DNA of 64,000 nt. Source: CAIWTU01 sp963815135 (GTDB lineage: Bacteria > Desulfobacterota > Desulfuromonadia > Geobacterales > Geobacteraceae). The notes below the pieces were generated by a model. The model was given only the letters and a program-made list of their open reading frames with translations, was not told the DNA's origin and did not search any database. Each line of letters opens with the position of its first letter. The stretch's first letter is position 1. Positions 7,785 to 17,154 of the stretch are shown here, piece by piece. The stretch spans positions 372,001-436,000 of the forward strand of contig CAWFFO010000006.1 of the NCBI GenBank assembly GCA_963815135.1. Direction: 5' to 3'. Both the position numbers and the translations under genes were made by a program.

Positions 7785-9972
7785 TTGACCAATCAAAGTT
7801 TCGTCCAACTCGTTGATATTGATCAGATAAGGCTTTTGCTGGAAGCCCAGTACAAAATTACCGGGATACTTTCGGCCATCCTGGATACCGATGAAAACGT
7901 CCTGGTGGCCGTGGGCTGGCAGGACATCTGTACCCGGTTTCACCGTATCCATCCGGATACCCGCGCACGTTGCCGCGAGAGCGATGCCCATATCAAAGCG
8001 CACCTGTACGATTTCAAAGAAGGGATACCTGGATTACCGATGCAGGAATGGCCTGCGTGACGTCGCCGTGCCGATCATGATCGGCGGGGAGCACCTGGCC
8101 ACTCTGTTTACCGGGCAGTTTTTCTATGATGATGATGAGATAGATGTGGAATATTTCCGAGCCCAGGCAGAAGAATTCGGATTTGACGTGGCAGGCTATC
8201 TGGATGCCTTGAAAAAAGTACCGGTATGCAGCCGCCGGCAGATTGCCGATATCATGGATTATTACCGCAGCCTTGTGAAAGTGATGGCCGAGACGGGCCT
8301 GAAGAACCTGGAGCTTTCCCGGGCGTTAAAGGAACAGGAATCTGCACGGAAGGAGGTCCAGGCGTCAAGGGATTATCTGGACAAGATAATCAACTCCATA
8401 GCCGACCCCATATTCGTCAAGGACCGCGGGCACAGGCTGGTTCTGGTGAATGACGCCGAATGCGCTCTGGCCGGACGAAGCCGGGAGGAACTGATCGGCA
8501 GGACGGATTACGAATTCTTTCCCAAGGACCAGGTTGACGTTTTCTGGGCAAAGGATGAAATCGTCTTTGAAACAGAGCAGGAAAATATCAACGAAGAAGC
8601 AATTACCGATGCGCAAGGGCAAAGACTCGAGATCCTCACGAAGAAAAGCCTTTACAAGGATCTGAACGGAAACAAATACATAGTTGGAATTGTCCGGGAC
8701 ATCACCGACCTGAAACAGAAGGAACTGGAACTCAGGGCACTCAACGAGGATCTGGAAAGCAGGGTGGCCGCGAGAACCTCCGAACTCGCCGCCTTGAATT
8801 CCGCCCTGCTGAAGGAGGTCGATGAGCGCAGGCAGGCCGAACGGCGCCTAGCCCTCATGAACTTCGCTCTCGACAATGTTTGCGAGGAGGCATATCTGGT
8901 CGATAAGCAGGCCCGTTTCCGTTATGTCAACGAAGAGGCATGCCGGGCATCTGGGTACAGCCGTGACGAACTTCTGGGCATGAAAGTATCCGATATCGAT
9001 CCCGATTACCTGATGGAAACATGGCCGGGCCATTGGCAGGAAATCAAGGAAAACGGGTCTCTCATTTTTGAAACAAGGCACAGGAGCAGGGATGGCCGCA
9101 TCTACCCGATCGAAATTACGGTCAGCCATATCGAATATGAAGGAAGTGAATACATCCTGGGGCTGTCTCGTGACATAACCGAGAGGAAACAGGCCGAACA
9201 GCGGCTCGAACTGCTGAACGAAACCCTGGAGAAGAGGGTCGAGGAAGAAGTTGCGAAGAACCGGGCAAAGGACATTATACTCATCCAGCAGAACCGCCAG
9301 GCGGCTTTGGGGGAAATGCTGGATCATATCGCCCACCAGTGGAAGCAGCCGATCAACAATATTTCCCTCATAGTCCAGGATCTGGAGGACGCCGGCTCCT
9401 GCGGCGATCTCACCGATGAATATGTGGGGGATGCCGTGCACAAAGTGCTCGCGCTGCTGGAGCATATGGCTCAGACAATAGATGTTTTCAGGAATTTTTA
9501 CAAACCGGAAAGGGAAAAGATGGTATTTCGCATTAAGGATTCCATCGACAAGGCACTCTCATTTATTGAACCGGCATTGATGTCCGACTCCATAAAAGTC
9601 GACCTTGAGGTTGATCCCGAACTTTCGACTATCGGATATCCGAAAGAATATGCCCAGGTGCTGCTCAATATCCTGGGCAATGCCAGAAATGCATTAGTGG
9701 AAGGAACAATCAAAAATCCACGGGTGATATTAAAGGGGTATTACGAAAATGGTAAGGCGGTAGTAACAATAACGGACAATGCAGGCGGCATTCCCGATAT
9801 GTTTATGGACAAAATCTTCGAACCATATTTTACCACCAGAAAAATGTCAGGCGGCACGGGAGTGGGCCTTTACATGTCAAAAAATATCATCGAGAAAAAT
9901 ATGGGGGGAACACTGAGTGCCGCAAATGTCGACGGGGGCGCGCAATTCAGGATAGAGATCCCGTTCTCCTGA
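7785..9972 (+). CDS. PocR-PAS-PAS sensor histidine kinase (one frameshift as written)
   Basis: Cytosolic hybrid-input sensor kinase. The N-terminal PocR ligand-binding domain (VQLVDIDQIRLLLE...ICTRFHRIHPDTRARCRESD...LRDVAVPIMIGGEHLATLFTGQFF) is followed by a PAS domain (about residues 185-310), a coiled coil, a second PAS (about 345-460), a HisKA H-box MLDHIAHQWKQPINN, and a HATPase with N-box NILGNARNAL and G-boxes DNAGGIP and GGTGVGLYMSKNI. An extra G near 8022 shifts the frame inside PocR; removal joins both parts. The start is probably TTG 7785 behind CGAGGAT. It follows nifHDK, so it may be the partner of the ANTAR regulator, but no sequence feature proves this. Confidence 0.85.
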
Positions 9973-9990
9973 CGCTTTTTACGCGGTTGG

Positions 9991-11133
9991 TCACCAGATG
10001 CAGCGCACCACGAGTACGGTTATGTCATCCGGTCGGGGCCCTTGCATTTCAGTCAGACCGATCAGCCGGTCCACCATCTCTGCAGCGCTTGTCTTGCCTG
10101 CCAGGTGACCGGCGAGAGTCCGGTTGCTCATTTCCAGTTCGGGCCTTGCATCGAGCAGACCATCGCTGTAAATGACGAGAATATCGTCCTTCTTGAAGTG
10201 AATCTTTCCTTCCTGGTAGATCTTCTGACCGGGCACGCCCAGGGGGAGCCCGCGGGGACCCAGTGAATCGACCCTGCCGTTTCCGCGGCGAAGAAAGGCG
10301 TATCCATGGCCACAGTCGACAAAGGTCAGTTTATGTTCAGCGGCATTGAGCCTTCCGTGGAACAGCGTGACGAAGCTTTCCGAGTTTTCCAGATCGGGCA
10401 GCACGGCTTTTTCCGCCATTTTGAGGGCGTTTGCCGGACGATTGTACTGTGTAACCGAACGGACGGCGGCCCTGACCGTAGCCATCAGGATGGCCGCAGC
10501 CATTCCCTTGCCCATGACATCACCAAGGGTCAGGCTCAGTACGCCCGGTGAAATCTCCTGCCAGTCGTAGAAATCGCCTCCCACCTGTTTGGCGGGCAGA
10601 CAGCGGGCCGCGATGTCGAAACCGGGGATTACCGGGTAACTGTGCGGAAGCAGCTTTTCCTGGATTTGTGCGGCATATTTCAATTCGCTCTGTAACTGGT
10701 ATTCACGCAACTCGCTTTCCCTCAGAGCTTCTTCCGCCTTTTTCAGTTCCGAGCGTTCCTCCGCTTCTCCGAGAGCTCTGGTTACCGCAGGCACCAGTCT
10801 TGAAAGCCTGCTTTTCAGGACATAATCGGTAGCCCCGTTTCTAAGCGATTCTATTGCCGCTTCTTCACCAAGCCTGCCGGAGATGAAGATGAAGGGCAGG
10901 TCGGGATGTTTTTTGCGCACTATGGAAAGAGCGGTCATACCGTCGAAGGACGGCAGGGCGAAATCCGCCAGAACCAGGTCGAATCCGTTCCCTTCCATTG
11001 CAGTAACAAAATCCTGCCGTGTGTCGACAACCCGCACTTCGCAGTCAAGTTCTTCTCCCGCAAGGGTAGCCTGTATCAGTTCTGCGTCCATGGGATCGTC
11101 TTCGAGATGTAGGATGCGTAACGGCCGGTTCAT
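9991..11133 (-). CDS. Receiver-PP2C (SpoIIE/RsbU-like) phosphatase
   Basis: 380 residues. An N-terminal receiver (LHLEDDPMDAELI...DLVLADFALPSFDG...KSRLSRLVPAV) is followed by a coiled linker and a PP2C-type serine phosphatase domain (KQVGGDFYDWQEISPG, GDVMGKGMAAAILMATV, YSDGLLDARPE). Such proteins dephosphorylate anti-sigma-factor antagonists when phosphorylated (family knowledge). The ATG overlaps the TGA of the upstream receiver gene, so it is the last cistron of a three-gene signalling operon. It converges on the PocR kinase with 18 bases between stops. No anti-sigma partner is encoded next to it. Confidence 0.88.
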   Translation of the reverse strand: MNRPLRILHLEDDPMDAELIQATLAGEELDCEVRVVDTRQDFVTAMEGNGFDLVLADFALPSFDGMTALSIVRKKHPDLPFIFISGRLGEEAAIESLRNGATDYVLKSRLSRLVPAVTRALGEAEERSELKKAEEALRESELREYQLQSELKYAAQIQEKLLPHSYPVIPGFDIAARCLPAKQVGGDFYDWQEISPGVLSLTLGDVMGKGMAAAILMATVRAAVRSVTQYNRPANALKMAEKAVLPDLENSESFVTLFHGRLNAAEHKLTFVDCGHGYAFLRRGNGRVDSLGPRGLPLGVPGQKIYQEGKIHFKKDDILVIYSDGLLDARPELEMSNRTLAGHLAGKTSAAEMVDRLIGLTEMQGPRPDDITVLVVRCIW

Positions 11134-11591
11134 TTAAGCCTCTGCGTACCGCCTGTCGGAGGAGGCTCGTTGATTAACGCCCAGAATATTCCCAGTTCCT
11201 CAACCGCTTTCATGAACTCACCGAAATCCACCGGTTTGACAACATAGGCATTGACGCCCATCTGGTAGCTTTCCACCAGGTCCCTCTCCTCGCGGGAGGA
11301 TGTGAGAATGACCACCGGGATGAGCTTCAGCCTCGGATCGGATTTGATGGCACGCAGTACTTCCAGACCGTCCACCTTGGGAAGCTTGAGATCGAGCAGG
11401 ATCACCGCCAGCTCGCTGCAATCGCAGCCGTCGTATTTCCCTTTGCAGTGGATATAATCAAGGGCTTCCTCGCCGTCGTGCACCCAGAGGACGTCATTAG
11501 CCAGATTGTGTTCCGCCAGTGCTTCCATGGTGAGCTCGGCGTCATTGGGGTTATCCTCGACCATGAGAATTCTCTTCAGTTTTACGACCAT
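11130..11591 (-). CDS. Single-domain response regulator (Rcp1-like)
   Basis: 153 residues. MVVKLKRILMVEDNPNDAELTMEALAEH, phospho-acceptor Asp in LAVILLDLKLPKVDGLEVL, TSSREERDL and the Lys-Pro of AYVVKPVDF define a stand-alone receiver. The CxGxYDGCDCSELA insertion is typical of phytochrome-type Rcp1 relatives. It lies directly behind its likely kinase (stop TAA next to ATG) and overlaps the PP2C gene by 4 bases. It probably relays phosphate between them. Confidence 0.9.
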   Translation of the reverse strand: MVVKLKRILMVEDNPNDAELTMEALAEHNLANDVLWVHDGEEALDYIHCKGKYDGCDCSELAVILLDLKLPKVDGLEVLRAIKSDPRLKLIPVVILTSSREERDLVESYQMGVNAYVVKPVDFGEFMKAVEELGIFWALINEPPPTGGTQRLK

Positions 11592-12923
11592 TTATTCCTC
11601 TCCCGTCCGGGGAAGTGTAAACCAGAGCGTGGCCCCTTCTCCCACTGTGCCTTCCGCCCAGGTCCTGCCTCCATGCCTGTGGATGATGCGGCGCACGTTT
11701 GCCAGGCCGATTCCAGTTCCCTCGAATTCCTCTGAAGTGTGCAGCCTTTGAAACAGACCGAACAGTTTGTCCACATATTTTACATCGAAACCGACTCCGT
11801 TGTCCCTGACATAGAATAATATTTCATGCGGATTGCCGGTGTCGGCACCGATTTCGATCCTGGCCCGGTCGCGCGGACGGGAGAATTTCATGGCATTGGC
11901 GATGAGGTTTACCATAACCAGCCTCAGCAGCGCCGGGTCTCCCTGCACCCTGGGAAGGGGGGCTATCTCCCAGGAAATGACCCTTTTTTCTTCGTCTTCC
12001 ATCAATTCGGAAATGACTTCCATGACCATCTTGTCCAGATCGACGGAGGTTTTATTTATTTCCGCCCGGCTGATCCTGGAAAAAGCCAGCAGGTCGTCGA
12101 TCAGGTTTCCCATCTTGCGAGCCGCTTCCGAAATCACATTCAGGTAGTGAAGGCTCTTTTCATCCAGCTCCGCATGGTCCCTCTTGTTCAACAGTTCCAC
12201 GAAACCGGTGATGTGCCGCAAAGGGGCACGCAAATCGTGCGATACCGAATAGGTAAACGCTTCCAGTTCCTTGTTGGCGAATTCGACCTGCTCGATGTGA
12301 TGCTTCAGCTCATCATTGAGTTCCCTCACCGTTTTTTCGGCACGCCTGCGGTTTATCGCTTCTACAATGGCGATTGCCAGGGCTTCCATTTCTTCCTGCT
12401 CCACGGTTGTATACCCGGACTCCTTGTTGGCAAGGGCGATCATGCCGGTTATCCCTCCCATGAATCTTAGTGGAACACCCAGAAACGATTTGATGTGAGG
12501 ATGCCCCTGCGGTTTTTCCACCGCCGCCGGATGGGAGTCCGGGTCATTAACGATCCAGGACCTGTGCTCAGTGAGGCCGATCCGGTTTATTCCACGGTTC
12601 GGCATGCTTCTTAACAGGATGTCCGCTTCCGGTCTGGGTATCCCGCAGGCCTCCCATCCGGATTCGCTTAAGGTAGTAGTATCGAACCTGCCCTCATCGT
12701 CCAACTCGCCCATAAAACTGAAAGCGCTGCCGGTCATCTCCTCGGCAACCTTGAGACATAGTCTCGATACTTCTTCCTCCGTCTCGCACTCCTGCGTTTC
12801 CCTGGATATTTTTATTATAGACCTGAGCATGGCAACCTCCCGCCGGATCAGGTCATCCGCTGATTTCTGGTTTACCTGCTCACCTGCCGGAGTAGTGCTG
12901 TTTTGTTTCCGATCACCGGTCAT
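11592..12923 (-). CDS. GAF-domain sensor histidine kinase
   Basis: 443 residues. A GAF domain (about 30-190; TEEEVSRLCLKVAEEMTGSAFSFMG...KSFLGVPLRFMGGITGMIALANK) is followed by a helical linker, HisKA with SVSHDLRAPLRHITGF, and HATPase with N-box LIANAMKFS, DNGVGFDVKY, LFGLFQRLHTSEEFEGTGIGLANVRRIIHRHGG. The phytochrome-like DLRAPLRHI box pairs well with the Rcp1-like receiver that follows. No membrane segment, so it is cytosolic. First gene of the kinase-receiver-phosphatase operon. Confidence 0.9.
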   Translation of the reverse strand: MTGDRKQNSTTPAGEQVNQKSADDLIRREVAMLRSIIKISRETQECETEEEVSRLCLKVAEEMTGSAFSFMGELDDEGRFDTTTLSESGWEACGIPRPEADILLRSMPNRGINRIGLTEHRSWIVNDPDSHPAAVEKPQGHPHIKSFLGVPLRFMGGITGMIALANKESGYTTVEQEEMEALAIAIVEAINRRRAEKTVRELNDELKHHIEQVEFANKELEAFTYSVSHDLRAPLRHITGFVELLNKRDHAELDEKSLHYLNVISEAARKMGNLIDDLLAFSRISRAEINKTSVDLDKMVMEVISELMEDEEKRVISWEIAPLPRVQGDPALLRLVMVNLIANAMKFSRPRDRARIEIGADTGNPHEILFYVRDNGVGFDVKYVDKLFGLFQRLHTSEEFEGTGIGLANVRRIIHRHGGRTWAEGTVGEGATLWFTLPRTGEE

Positions 12924-13002
12924 TTCGTCACCCTGTCAGATAGTTGATGGAATCTGATTTAAACATATCATTAAATGGGTGGTTGACAACCATTGCTGGA
13001 GG

Positions 13003-13025
13003 CAAAAGCCCCTGAAGCAGGGGCT
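13003..13025 (-). terminator. Terminator of the bacteriohemerythrin gene
   Basis: On the minus strand AGCCCCTG-CTT-CAGGGGCT is followed by TTTTGCC. The region 13026-13129 contains GGGACTGGGGACT-like short repeats and a CCCCAGCCCC complement but no gene. Confidence 0.7.
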
Positions 13026-13129
13026 CGGGACTGGGGACTAAAGTCGAAGCCGCGAGGCAAAATTCAAAAGCGGTTCTTTCCCTGGTCCCCAGCCCCTGGC
13101 CCCCCGAGTCCGGCAGTGAAGGCGGAACC

Positions 13130-13537
13130 TTAGAGAACTCCTTTTCCGTTCAGATGCGGACCGTATTTCTTGTCACGGTCGAGAATGTGGCCGGTGAGCC
13201 AGTTCTTCAGGAAGGTCATAATGTCCTGGGTGAGGATGTTTTTCCCTTGATGATGCATCTCAATTGTTTCGCGGACCTGGGTCATAAGCGCGTTGTGTTC
13301 TTTTTTGTGTTCTTCGTACCCGGGATAATTATGCTGTTTCATCATCAGCTCTTCATCCCTGAAGTGGGTGTTCGTGTAATCGGCAAGCGATTGAAGAATC
13401 TGACCCAGGATTTCCCGCCCCTTGCCGACCTTCATCGCCTCATGGAGCTGATTTAGTATCTGCACGAGTTTCATGTGCTGATCGTCGAATTTTTTGATGT
13501 TTACACTTAACGAGTTGTTCCAGGTTATTAATGCCAT
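13130..13537 (-). CDS. Bacteriohemerythrin
   Basis: 135 residues. Di-iron oxygen-binding four-helix protein: FDDQHMKLVQILNQLHEAM, YTNTHFRDEELMMKQHNYPGYEEHKKEHNALMTQV and WLTGHILDRDKKYGPHL supply the HxxxE...HxxxH...HxxxxD ligands. The start MALITWNNSLSV at 13537 is supported by AAAGGAGAAAG; the longer upstream frame is not needed. In microaerophilic and anaerobic bacteria these proteins buffer or sense O2, which would suit protection of nitrogenase nearby, although no shared operon links them. Confidence 0.93.
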   Translation of the reverse strand: MALITWNNSLSVNIKKFDDQHMKLVQILNQLHEAMKVGKGREILGQILQSLADYTNTHFRDEELMMKQHNYPGYEEHKKEHNALMTQVRETIEMHHQGKNILTQDIMTFLKNWLTGHILDRDKKYGPHLNGKGVL

Positions 13538-13720
13538 TTTTCTTTCTCCTTTAGGGGGATTCATATCATTGTAATTATTCATCGACAATTGAAAGGAGTA
13601 CTTAAGAAAAATTCCCACGGGTTGATCAGGTTGCTTTAATGTGGAAAGGAAGTAAAATAGACAATAACCCGGCGACTGCCAGTTGCCGGGGGCTATGTAC
13701 TACGAACTTGCAAGGTGATT

Positions 13721-13996
13721 ATGAAAGAATTGGAAACCGTAGAATTGCCGATTGACGGTACCCTGGATTTGCACATGTTTCGCCCGGGCGAGGTTAAAGA
13801 CCTGTTATCCGACTACCTGAATGCATGCCGGGAACGGGGAATACTGCAGGTGCGGATAATTCACGGCAAGGGTACGGGCATGCTGAGGGAAAAAGTACAT
13901 TCGATTCTGAAAAAAATGCCAGAGGTTGTTTCATTCAGGCTTGCCGGTGAGGATGGCGGAGGCTGGGGAGCGACGATTGTGACACTTCGAACTTAG
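13721..13996 (+). CDS. Smr-domain protein
   Basis: 91 residues. The motif DGTLDLHMFRPGEVKDLLSDYL...VRIIHGKGTGMLREKVHSIL...GGGWGATIV carries the LDxH and HGxGxG signatures of the Smr (small MutS-related) domain. That domain is a nuclease/RNA-binding fold found alone or at MutS2 C-termini. The ATG at 13721 is preceded by AAGGTG; a GTG six bases earlier is possible. It lies 17 bases upstream of mscL, probably cotranscribed. Confidence 0.88.
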   Translation: MKELETVELPIDGTLDLHMFRPGEVKDLLSDYLNACRERGILQVRIIHGKGTGMLREKVHSILKKMPEVVSFRLAGEDGGGWGATIVTLRT

Positions 13997-14013
13997 AAAA
14001 GGAGGGAGAACAC

Positions 14014-14463
14014 ATGTTTAAAGAGTTCAGGGAATTTGCCATGAAGGGTAATGTTGTAGACATGGCAGTCGGTATTGTTATCGGGGCTGCCTTCGGAGCG
14101 ATTGTAAAATCTTTCGTGAGCGACCTGCTGATGCCCCCGATCGGCCTTCTTATCGGAAATGTGGACTTTTCCAACCTTTTCCTGGTTCTGAAGGGAGGTG
14201 CCATGGCAGGACCTTACGCCTCGCTGGCGGATGCGCAGAAGGCGGGAGCTGTTACCCTCAATTACGGCTTGTTCGTGAATACAATTATCAGTTTTATCAT
14301 ATTAGCGTTTGCGGTTTTCCTGCTGGTTCGCGGCATCAACAGGATGAGGCGCGAGGAGGAAGCGCCGGCTGCTGCGCCGGACACGAAGGACTGTCCTTAC
14401 TGTTTTTCGCCGGTTGTCGTTAAAGCCGTTCGCTGTCCTCACTGCACATCCTCGCTGCAATAA
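14014..14463 (+). CDS. mscL: Large-conductance mechanosensitive channel with zinc-ribbon tail
   Basis: 149 residues. MFKEFREFAMKGNVVDMAVGIVIGAAFGAIVKSFVSDLLMPPIG is the canonical MscL N-helix and TM1; TM2 is YGLFVNTIISFIILAFAVFLLVRGINR. The usual MscL ends with a short helical bundle; here the tail continues as KDCPYCFSPVVVKAVRCPHC, a CxxC-CxxC zinc ribbon (residues 129-146). The channel opens under membrane tension to release solutes on osmotic downshock. The ribosome site AAAGGAGGGAG is strong. Confidence 0.95.
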   Translation: MFKEFREFAMKGNVVDMAVGIVIGAAFGAIVKSFVSDLLMPPIGLLIGNVDFSNLFLVLKGGAMAGPYASLADAQKAGAVTLNYGLFVNTIISFIILAFAVFLLVRGINRMRREEEAPAAAPDTKDCPYCFSPVVVKAVRCPHCTSSLQ

Positions 14464-14490
14464 CGCGGCAGAATACGAAGATCATCGCAT

Positions 14491-14519
14491 CTGCAATTGC
14501 ATGCGTATCGGGGTATAAT
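14491..14519 (+). promoter_or_regulatory. Possible sigma-70 promoter for the cupin gene
   Basis: Perfect -10 TATAAT at 14514-14519 with a weak -35 (CTGCAA) at 17-bp spacing, 37 bases upstream of the cupin ATG. Confidence 0.5.
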
Positions 14520-14555
14520 TAAAATAAAAGCATAACTCATTTCCGGAGGCGGATA

Positions 14556-14921
14556 ATGGAAGTCGGCGAAAGACCATGGGGCCGCTATACCGTTCTCGAA
14601 GATAACGGGAAATACAAGATAAAGCGTATAGAAGTGGAAGCCGGTCACAGACTCTCTTTGCAAAGACATCATCACCGGAGCGAGCACTGGATCGTTGTTT
14701 CCGGAACGGCCAAGGTGACACGCGGCGAAAATGAATATATCGTCAACGTCAACGAATCTACATTCATTCCCATTGGGACGGTGCACCGTCTGGCAAATCC
14801 GGGGGTGATTCCCTTGGTGATTATTGAAGTCCAGAGCGGGGAGTATCTGGGTGAAGATGACATCATCAGGCTTCATGACGATTATCACCGGGACGATACC
14901 GAAGCGGAACTCGCCAAATAG
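14556..14921 (+). CDS. Stand-alone cupin, mannose-6-phosphate isomerase type II-like
   Basis: 121 residues. RPWGRYTVLEDNGKYKIKRIEVEAGHRLSLQRHHHRSEHWIVVSGTAKVTRG...STFIPIGTVHRLANPG...VQSGEYLGEDDIIRLHDDY is the C-terminal cupin of ManC/AlgA-type bifunctional enzymes, here without the guanylyltransferase half. The metal site is HHHRSEHW plus a later His. It would interconvert fructose-6-P and mannose-6-P for sugar-nucleotide supply, consistent with the polysaccharide locus that follows. AGGCGG precedes the ATG. Confidence 0.88.
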   Translation: MEVGERPWGRYTVLEDNGKYKIKRIEVEAGHRLSLQRHHHRSEHWIVVSGTAKVTRGENEYIVNVNESTFIPIGTVHRLANPGVIPLVIIEVQSGEYLGEDDIIRLHDDYHRDDTEAELAK

Positions 14922-15097
14922 TTGAACTAGCTTTCTTCAGTCGAGACAGGGCATGCTGGAAAACGGCCCGGCACGACTGTCTGACTGTTCCATGAATAAC
15001 TCCGATTTACTATCTCGATCAGATTTTTGCTCAATAATTTCGAGCATACTTGTGTAAGGCTTGCAATTTTACCATTTTACATGTTCTGGAGGTTCTG

Positions 15098-16783
15098 ATG
15101 GCAACCAGTAAAAAAGGTTCCGATAAACACAACAATAGTTTGAATCATTCCGTGAGCCCGTCCGGCGAAGAATTTCCCTTGCCGCAGCAGGAAGAATACG
15201 AGGTCGAGTACCGTCGCATCAAGGCACTTGCCGAGCAAGCCCGTACGGATGGAATGGAAATAGTCGTCGTGATGGGTGTTGGCTTTGTCGGCGCCGTCAT
15301 GGCGGCGATAATTGCCGATAGCGAAAATAAGGCAGGTCATCCGGGCAAATTCGTCATCGGCTGTCAGCGCCCCAGTGTCCGGAGTTACTGGAAAATACCA
15401 CTTCTTAACAAGGGAATTTCCCCCGTCAAGGCGGCGGATCCCGAAGTCGGTGAGATCATTGGCCGATGCGTGCTTGAAAAGAAGAGCCTTGTCGCCACGT
15501 ACAACAGTGAATGTCTCAACCTGGCCGATTGCGTTGTGGTCGACGTGCAATGTGACTACAGCAAGAACAGCCTGGGCAACATACGCACCGGAGAGGCTGA
15601 TATGGCGGCCCTGGAAGAGACCATGCGGACGATCGGACAGAAGATCCAGCCTTCCTGTCTGGTGCTGATAGAAACAACGGTCGCTCCGGGAACGACCGAA
15701 TTCGTTGCATGGCCGATTTTAAGGAAGGCATTTGCAGAGAGGGGTATAAAATCTGAGCCTGTTCTGGCTCACAGCTTCGAGCGGGTAATGCCTGGGAAAG
15801 ATTATGTTTCCAGCGTCCGCGATTTCTGGCGTGTCTGTGCGGGATGCGATGCGGAAGCCCGCAGGAGAGTTGTGAAGTTTCTTGAGCAGGTATTGAATAC
15901 CAAAGACTTCCCGCTGACTGTAATGGACCGCCCGATCGAATCCGAAACAACCAAGATAGTGGAAAATTCCTACCGCGCGTCCATTCTCGCTTTCCTGAAC
16001 GAATGGAGCCTGTTCGCCGAGCGCAACGGAGTAGACCTCGTCAAGGTCATCGAAGCCATTAAGGTGCGCCCCACCCACAGCAATATCATATTCCCCGGTC
16101 CTGGTATCGGTGGATACTGCCTGCCTAAGGACGGCGGGCTCGGCTTCTGGGCATACCGTCATATACTCGGGTTCGAAGACGGCGCCAGCGTTTTCAAGAT
16201 GACTCCGATGTCTATAGACATTAACGACACTCGTGCGCTTCATGTCGCTGAAATTACGAGGGATGCACTGCGCAATCTTGGTCGCTACATTGCCGGGGCG
16301 GATGTTCTGATTTGCGGCGCGAGTTATCGTCAGGATGTCGGTGACACCCGGTACAGCGGCAGCGAAATGGTCGTTCGAAAGCTGACAGAGATGGGAGCCG
16401 AAATGCGCGTCCATGATCCCTATGTTGACCATTGGTTTGAATTGGAGAACCAGGATTCTTATCCTGACCCTGTACATTCGTGGAAACGCTTCTTCCGCAA
16501 CCAGGACGGTTTGAAAAGAACCAAGGTGAGAAAAGACCTGAAGGCGGTCCTCAAGGGAGTTGAAGCCGTGATTTTCGCGGTACCTCACGCCCCTTACCTG
16601 GAACTCGAACCGGATGAAGTTGTCGCGTGTTCAGGCAATCCTATTGCGGTGGTCGACTGTTACGGAATCCTCTCCGATGAGAAGATACGACGCTATTTCG
16701 AACTGGGTTGCGAAGTAAAGGCGCTCGGACGCGGGCATATTCAGCGCATAAAGGATGATGTCCGGAAGAAGCTTCGCCTGTGA
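15098..16783 (+). CDS. UDP-sugar/GDP-mannose dehydrogenase family protein
   Basis: 561 residues. The Rossmann start IVVVMGVGFVGAVMAAI follows an N-terminal extension of about 50 residues. Downstream are VQCDYSKNSLGNIRTGEAD, the ETTVAPGTTE segment, RVMPGKDY, SETTKIVENSYRASILAFLNEWS, and the catalytic Cys in GPGIGGYCLPKDGG. The C-terminal UDP-binding domain shows ICGASYRQDVGDTRYSG and VHDPYVDHW. It oxidises C6 of a nucleotide sugar to the uronate. ATG 15098 has GGAGG upstream; the longer upstream frame is rejected. Larger than the usual 430 residues because of N-terminal and C-terminal insertions. A WbpA-type role with the downstream WbpB/D/E-like genes is inferred. Confidence 0.87.
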   Translation: MATSKKGSDKHNNSLNHSVSPSGEEFPLPQQEEYEVEYRRIKALAEQARTDGMEIVVVMGVGFVGAVMAAIIADSENKAGHPGKFVIGCQRPSVRSYWKIPLLNKGISPVKAADPEVGEIIGRCVLEKKSLVATYNSECLNLADCVVVDVQCDYSKNSLGNIRTGEADMAALEETMRTIGQKIQPSCLVLIETTVAPGTTEFVAWPILRKAFAERGIKSEPVLAHSFERVMPGKDYVSSVRDFWRVCAGCDAEARRRVVKFLEQVLNTKDFPLTVMDRPIESETTKIVENSYRASILAFLNEWSLFAERNGVDLVKVIEAIKVRPTHSNIIFPGPGIGGYCLPKDGGLGFWAYRHILGFEDGASVFKMTPMSIDINDTRALHVAEITRDALRNLGRYIAGADVLICGASYRQDVGDTRYSGSEMVVRKLTEMGAEMRVHDPYVDHWFELENQDSYPDPVHSWKRFFRNQDGLKRTKVRKDLKAVLKGVEAVIFAVPHAPYLELEPDEVVACSGNPIAVVDCYGILSDEKIRRYFELGCEVKALGRGHIQRIKDDVRKKLRL

Positions 16784-16790
16784 GACGATG

Positions 16791-16815
16791 ATTCCGGCCA
16801 ATCTCCGGCCGGAAT
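16791..16815. terminator. Inverted repeat between dehydrogenase and aminotransferase remnant
   Basis: ATTCCGGCC / GGCCGGAAT, 9-bp stem, 7-nt loop, no clear T-run. Possibly a shared terminator for the converging genes. Confidence 0.5.
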
Positions 16816-16831
16816 TCCACCATCTCCTGTT

Positions 16832-17154
16832 CTAAGTGGACAATGCCGCCAACTTGTATTCCAGTGAATCCACATTCGTTTCGCCGGGGCCGAGTGGAAG
16901 CATTTTGGCATTCGTTATCAGTTCATCACCATCACCGAGGCCAAGAGCCATGAAGGCGTGCCATAGTGCATCGGTCCCATTGCCTACACCAATTGCGAAT
17001 TCCGCACCGGCAAATCCAGCCAGCTTCTCTTCGAACTTTTTTGCATCGGAACCTGCACATATTGGCCGCTCATTTTAACTTCCCTGATATTTTCATCAAT
17101 TTCATTCCTGATGCTCAGATACTGTCGTTGATGGCCGTAAAAAGGAACTTTCAA
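16832..17154 (-). pseudogene. Truncated, frameshifted DegT/DnrJ/EryC1 aminotransferase remnant
   Basis: Minus-strand translation from TTG 17154 (GGAAGGAGACG upstream) reads KVPFYGHQRQYLSIRNEIDE...REVKMSGQYVQ, a typical N-terminus of sugar aminotransferases. After a one-base loss near 17040 (GG for GGG) the next frame continues KKFEEKLAGFAGAEFAIGVGNGTDALWHAFMALGLGDGDELIT, the conserved cofactor-domain entry. Then it diverges into NAKMLPLGPGETNVDSLEYKLAALST and stops at 16832. About 105 of the usual 370 residues remain and the catalytic Lys is missing, so it cannot be functional. It is a relic of an older sugar gene. Confidence 0.8.

Noticed and set aside
9991..12923. Plus-strand ORFs across the signalling operon
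   Set aside because: All are antisense to three well-formed overlapping minus-strand genes with clear domains.
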